The translations under genes were made by a program, and so were the position numbers. Source: Sipunculus nudus (lineage: Eukaryota > Annelida > Sipuncula > Golfingiida > Sipunculidae). Taken from it: a stretch of DNA of 64,000 nucleotides. The notes under the pieces were generated by a model, which made no database searches, was not told where the DNA came from, and saw nothing but the letters and a program-made list of their open reading frames with translations. This document shows positions 55,601-61,532 of this stretch, piece after piece. The DNA is taken from assembly GCA_026874595.1 (NCBI GenBank), contig CM049311.1:8903676-8967675 (forward strand). The letters are read 5' to 3'. Each line of letters opens with the position of its first letter. The first letter of the stretch is position 1.

Positions 55601-58600
55601 TAAATAGAAATATTGCCATTGGTCCTGCTATATTTACACTCCGCGTTAGCTCAGTGAGTCATAATGAATCAAAATCAGATTGTGAGAAAGCCCCTCAGGT
55701 CTCAGAGGTAATATAGTCATCAAAACCAAAAGAAATGGGGGATAGTTATTGAACAAACTGCCCTCTCTTAGTTATTACTGATATAGGAATTACAATTATG
55801 ATTATGTAGTAAGGCCTCACTCCAAACAGATCATACTCGAACTTTTTGAGTTACTAATTACCTAAAAGTAGAGATAATCAAATTTAAGATAAATCCTTGT
55901 GAAGAGCACACATTGATACACTCATGTCAGACTGGCTATTCATCTGTCAGCATCACAAATCTGTCACTGACTTATGTTCTTTCACGCTACTTTCACGTTG
56001 CTATAATAATAAACTTTTAGATCAAGCAATTACAAATATGATAACATTATTCCTTTATTACCCCCTCGCAACGAAGTTGTGAAGGGGATATAGTAACGCC
56101 TCTGTTTGTGCATCTGTCCAGCTGTCCGTCTGTCCGTCTGGAATTGAGGTCACTGGGTCAAAGGTCACAGCCTCAGGACCCACTTCTTGAAAAAGGTTGT
56201 GGACCCATTTAAAGCCAAACTGTTTGACCAAAACCTTTCATCTTACACATATGGCTCACCCATCCATGGATGAAGATCATATCGATTTTGAGGTCACAGG
56301 TTCAAAGGTCACAGCCACAGGGCCAATTCTTGAAAAAGCTTGTGGACCCATTTAAAGCTAAACTGTTTGACCAAAACCTTTCATCTTGCACATATGGCTC
56401 ATCTACCCATAGATGAAGAAACCTATCAATTTGCAGTCACTTGGGTCAAAGGTTGCAGCCAAAGGGCCCACTTCTTGAGAAAAAAATGTGGAACCCTTTT
56501 AGGTCAAACAGTTTGACCAACACCTGTCAGTGTCATCTTGCTCATTTGGCTCATCCACCCATGGATGAAGATCCCTATTAAGTTTGAGGTCACAGGGTCA
56601 AAGGTCAAAGCCACAGAGTTGCACTCCTCATCTTCACCGTCTGTATAATACATCAGTTCTAATTATGCCCTTTGCGAGGGGATGCTCTGCTTCGCAGTAC
56701 CCTTGTTACAAAACAAACACAACTCCCCCATGGCATATGTTTAGTCTAAATTATATCAAAATGCAAATTTAATTAAATCTGTCTTATAAGTGTATTATAG
56801 CATTAGGGGTAGGATGTAACATAGTGGTTAAGGCTCTGGTCTCAGGAGCTGATGGTCCCATGTTCAAAACCCCGCTACTTCCTCAATGGCATAATGGTGA
56901 AAGCTTGTTATAGAACCTCAGAGATTGGCTCTAATGTCTAAATTACAGTTAATGACTTCTGGATTATTCCTTATGTTGTGCATATAAAACCTGAAATTGT
57001 GAGGGGTTAATGATGACATATCATTCTTATCATACCATTCTTAACAGGACATGGAATTATACTTTATAAAAAAATAAAGGAATGTTATAGCATTTGTGTC
57101 AATCATCTTTTCATTCTGTAATGATAACTTGCCTAAATATGGTTAATTTGAATAGAATTATATTCAGAATGACATATTCAGGGAAATTTGAATTTTGCCC
57201 TAAAAAATGACAATATCAGTTTGCCAAAATTCTGGCAAATCATTGGCTCTTTGGTAAAAATTGTGAAGAATTCAAATGGATTATTGGGGTCTCAAGGGCC
57301 CATACCAAATTTGAATGGTCCATATAAAATAAATCAATAATTTTCATTATTATACATTTAATAACACAGAATATAAACAGGATATATCACAAAGCCTTTC
57401 CATATCTAAAAAATAAAAGAATGCATCATGTTAGATCTATTCATGGTCACAAGATACACCATTTAATGGATATTCAATTTATTTTAAAAAAGAAAACTCA
57501 TTCACTGGTTTAAGGTATGAATTTCAAGAACTCATTATCTAAGTTTCAATTTATAAATAAACAATCCAACACTACTGTCCACTGGTCTCTGTTTATTCAA
57601 GAAATTTTATCTAAGGCAGTAAAGGTCACATGGCCCAATGTCTTGACGCTGTTATATATGTGCTTGCACTTTTAATGATTTGAGGAGTTAATGTCAGTGA
57701 AAATTGTAAGTTGCAACAGTTACCTGCTATGGTAACTTAAGTATATCATTATATACACACTATTAATGTCTGTTACTGCTTTCCATATATTACAGTGAAA
57801 TTAACCTCCATCGTATTGAATTCATATCACTTTCCCTTTTATGTATTGGCAAAATATGAGTCTCTGGCTGTTACAAGAAAGTTATGAAATTTGTTTGCAG
57901 CATATTTTAATTTAATGCTACATTTATATAAACTCTGGAAATTGTTAGGATATAAGGCTGATGTAAATGACATTTGTTGGATGCATGTGTCCGGATGGCA
58001 CGTCTGAACCTCTGATCGCTGACTTTCGGCAGATCGGTCCAGTATTGTAACCCAGTAGTACAAAAATCCATATAGTAAGCCTTCCCGATGCCCCGCTCAC
58101 GTGGGTCGCACGGTCGAGGGCTCATGACGCCATAAGGGTTTACTAGATCTCCTGGCTTCTCTGTAGGAATTTTTCAAATTGGGAAAGTTGGTGGGAACTT
58201 CTTCCTACTTCATGACGGCCCTGCATGTAGCAGCTTGCCATGTTTTTTTAGAAAAAAAAAGAGAAAAAAATGACATTTGTTCATGTGTTGTATCTCTTCC
58301 ATTTATAAATATAAATAACACATGATGCAGCATTTCATTGAATAAAATTTAAAGAAAATTGAGCATTTCACTGTACAGTATTTATACTTACAACACCTGG
58401 AATTGGCATAATCTGGGAAGTAGCTGTACTAGATGTTATATCAAGGTTGGTACAGAAAAATGTTCTATACAGCATAATTGATCCTATACGTAAAGTAGTG
58501 ACTTGATAATCTGACAGCAAATGAAAATCTTTAATTTATGTCAGATTACAAGGCTGTCAGTTTATCAAATCACGATAAATATGACCTGTATTCTATGAAA

Positions 58601-61470
58601 ACAGATGTCACTCACTTCATGATTCATGAATGTTATTGTGTGAAAATTCAACCCATGTATTGATTGTGTTTTGCAATGATTTGCAGCAAAATTCATGAAG
58701 CAAAACAGCATTAACAGAGAAGTAGTGTTCTGACACTGTGAACTGATGATTCCACTGTTGGATTAGTTTATATATAAGCTCTGTGTAGTCACAAGGAAAC
58801 TATACTTATTATTTTAATATTTAAATATCATAGATCTTCAAAGAACCACAGACAAGTTCATTATGTTTTGATATGCACAATAGTCGTTGCTCATGAAAGT
58901 GATACAAACAAACTAATTAATCAGACAAAGAAATATCAAAAGGAGAGCAGCAATGTTTGTTTTCAGCACAATCAATTAGCCATGCATGGTTCAGCAGGCC
59001 TGGCTACCAAAATGAAGCAAACTGACAGTAATTTGTTGACCATGGTATTGAACTAGTAATCAGTAGCATGTAGCTGATCGTCAGGCCTAAACCATGCCGT
59101 GTAATGTCTGACATCAAAGGTAAATGTTACAATCAGAAATCATCTCAGATTTCTAATTCAAAATACAGTTCTTAAGCAGTTTTGTTTTATAATACCATGT
59201 CAGAGTCTGAACCCAAGGATGTCAGATTGTCAGAGACAGGTTTAATGGAATACTTTCATTATTGTTGAAATTTCGTCAGATTGCAGGGGTTCTGGATTGT
59301 TAGAGATGGCAATGTCAAGTCACACCTTTAGATTAAGTGTATTATTTATTGTCCAAAAATTATAATTATTGTATCCCCAGACAAAGTCGGGATACCATGG
59401 TTTCACGACGGTCCCGCCGCCGCAGAAACACCTTGTGAGCGGGATAACTCAAAAAATATTTTACTGACCTTTTTTTAAACTTTACATTTGTATAGATATA
59501 GGTAAGGGGACGAAGCCTATTTAAAATGGGGTCATGACCTATGCTAGGAATGTGACATTAACCTTGAATAGGTCCTTTTTTGCTGAAAATAACACAAATT
59601 CTTAAATATCTCAAGTAAGCTTCAATAGACTGGTCCAAAAATCCAGGTGACTGAAGATCTTGGATAGCCTTGTGATATATCAGAAACTGGTGGCGTCACC
59701 TATTATCCTTTTCTTTTTTACGCCTTTTAATACCCCCATAATTGCCACTTGACAGTACTGTAAGCATTATAAGTCAAAAACTAATGGACAGCTTTCTTTC
59801 ATATTATGCACATGTAGAGAGATGGGTTATGGGATGAGGTCTATTTACATTTGGGTCATGACCTTTACCATGAGAGTGGCCTTGACCTTTAATGTGTCCA
59901 TATTTGGTGAAAATCACACACCTCTTGTGATATCTCCAGTGTTGATAGCCATATGGATTTCAAACGTGACTTATGTATGGCCCACCACTAAAGTAAGAAG
60001 CCTATAGGTTCTAGGGTCATGAGGTGAAAGATCAAGGTCACTGGACTCGCATCTTAAAAGATACTGTGGATGCATTTTAAGCCAAACTTTCATCCCAGGT
60101 CTTCCGTCTTTAATATGTAGCTCACTCGCCAATAGTGGATGATCCATATCAATTTTGGGGTCACAAGGTCAAAGGTCAAGGCCACAGGAGCTATCTGTAA
60201 AAAAATTAGTTTCTGGATGATAATTCCTGCTTTTATTGATGTATTGATTTCAAACTTGACTTATATATGTCCCATTGAAAAAGCAAGACTCCAATTGATT
60301 TTGGGGTCATGAGGTCAAAGGTCAAGGTCACAGGACACATCTTTAATGAGATTGTGGATGCATTTTCAGCCAAACATTTCATCTCAGACCTTTCATCTTG
60401 CACATATAGTTCATCTGCCAATAGAGGAAGACCCCTATCAATTTTGAGGTCACAAGGTCAAAGGTGAAGGTCACAGGAGTCATCTGTCCAAAAATTAGTT
60501 TCTGGATGATAATTCCCGCTTCTATTGATGTATAGATTTCAAACTTGACTTGTATATGTCCCATTGGAAAAGCAAGACCATAATTGATTTTTGGTCATGA
60601 GGTCAAAGGTCAAGGTCACAGGACACATCTTTAAAAAGATTGTGAATGCATTTTCAGCCAAACATTTCATCTCAGACATTACATCTTGCACATACAGTTC
60701 CCCTGCCAATAGAGGAAGATGCCTATCAGTTGTGAGGTCACAAGGTCAAAGGTGAAGGTCACAGGAGCCATCTGTCCAAAAATTAGTTCCTGAGATGATA
60801 ATTCAAGCTTGGATGAATATTTGGATTTCAAACCTGACTTATATATGGCCCATCAATAAATCTAGACCTCTATTGATTTATATATAAAAGTAGATGATCA
60901 ATATCAATTTTGGGGTCACAAGGTCAAAGGTCAAGGCCACAGGAGCCATCTGTCAAAAAATTAGTTTCTGAATGATAATTCCTGCTTTTATTGATGTATA
61001 GATTTCAAACTTGACTGATATATGTCCCATTGAAAAAGCAAGACCCGAATTGATTTTGGGGTCATGAGGTCACAGGTCAAGGTCACAGGATCAACATCTT
61101 CAAAAGATTGTGGATTGATAGATGGAAGAAACAATAATTGCTTGCCAGGTTTCAGTATATGCTGCTAAAAATGCGGGCCTATTCTTAAAGGGGTTGGGGC
61201 CGTACTATGTCTGGGGATACTCTGGCACCTGTGGTGCCAAGAAATGTCTAGTTATAATATATACACTTGGTCCTTGTATATATATTAACCACTTATTTTG
61301 TCTTGCACTTCATCTCGGATCTGATTTTTTCTTAGATAATTTTTTGACAGAACTAGTCTTAAACAATGCCATGTCATCTAATGATCTTATTCTGTTTCAG
61401 ATATCAGAAATCAGTGGAATCCCACAAGAAAATGTAGAGTTTGCCAAGGTATGTGGACAGATCCACACTT

Positions 61471-61532
<62 letters not shown>

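Noticed and set aside
55640-55670. tRNA-like GCGTTAGCTCAGTGAGTCAT
   Set aside because: Resembles a tRNA 5' part but no B box follows at the right distance.
56806-56880. True tRNA gene
   Set aside because: Box A/B-like motifs are present, but I cannot form a full acceptor stem and cloverleaf; a SINE is more likely.
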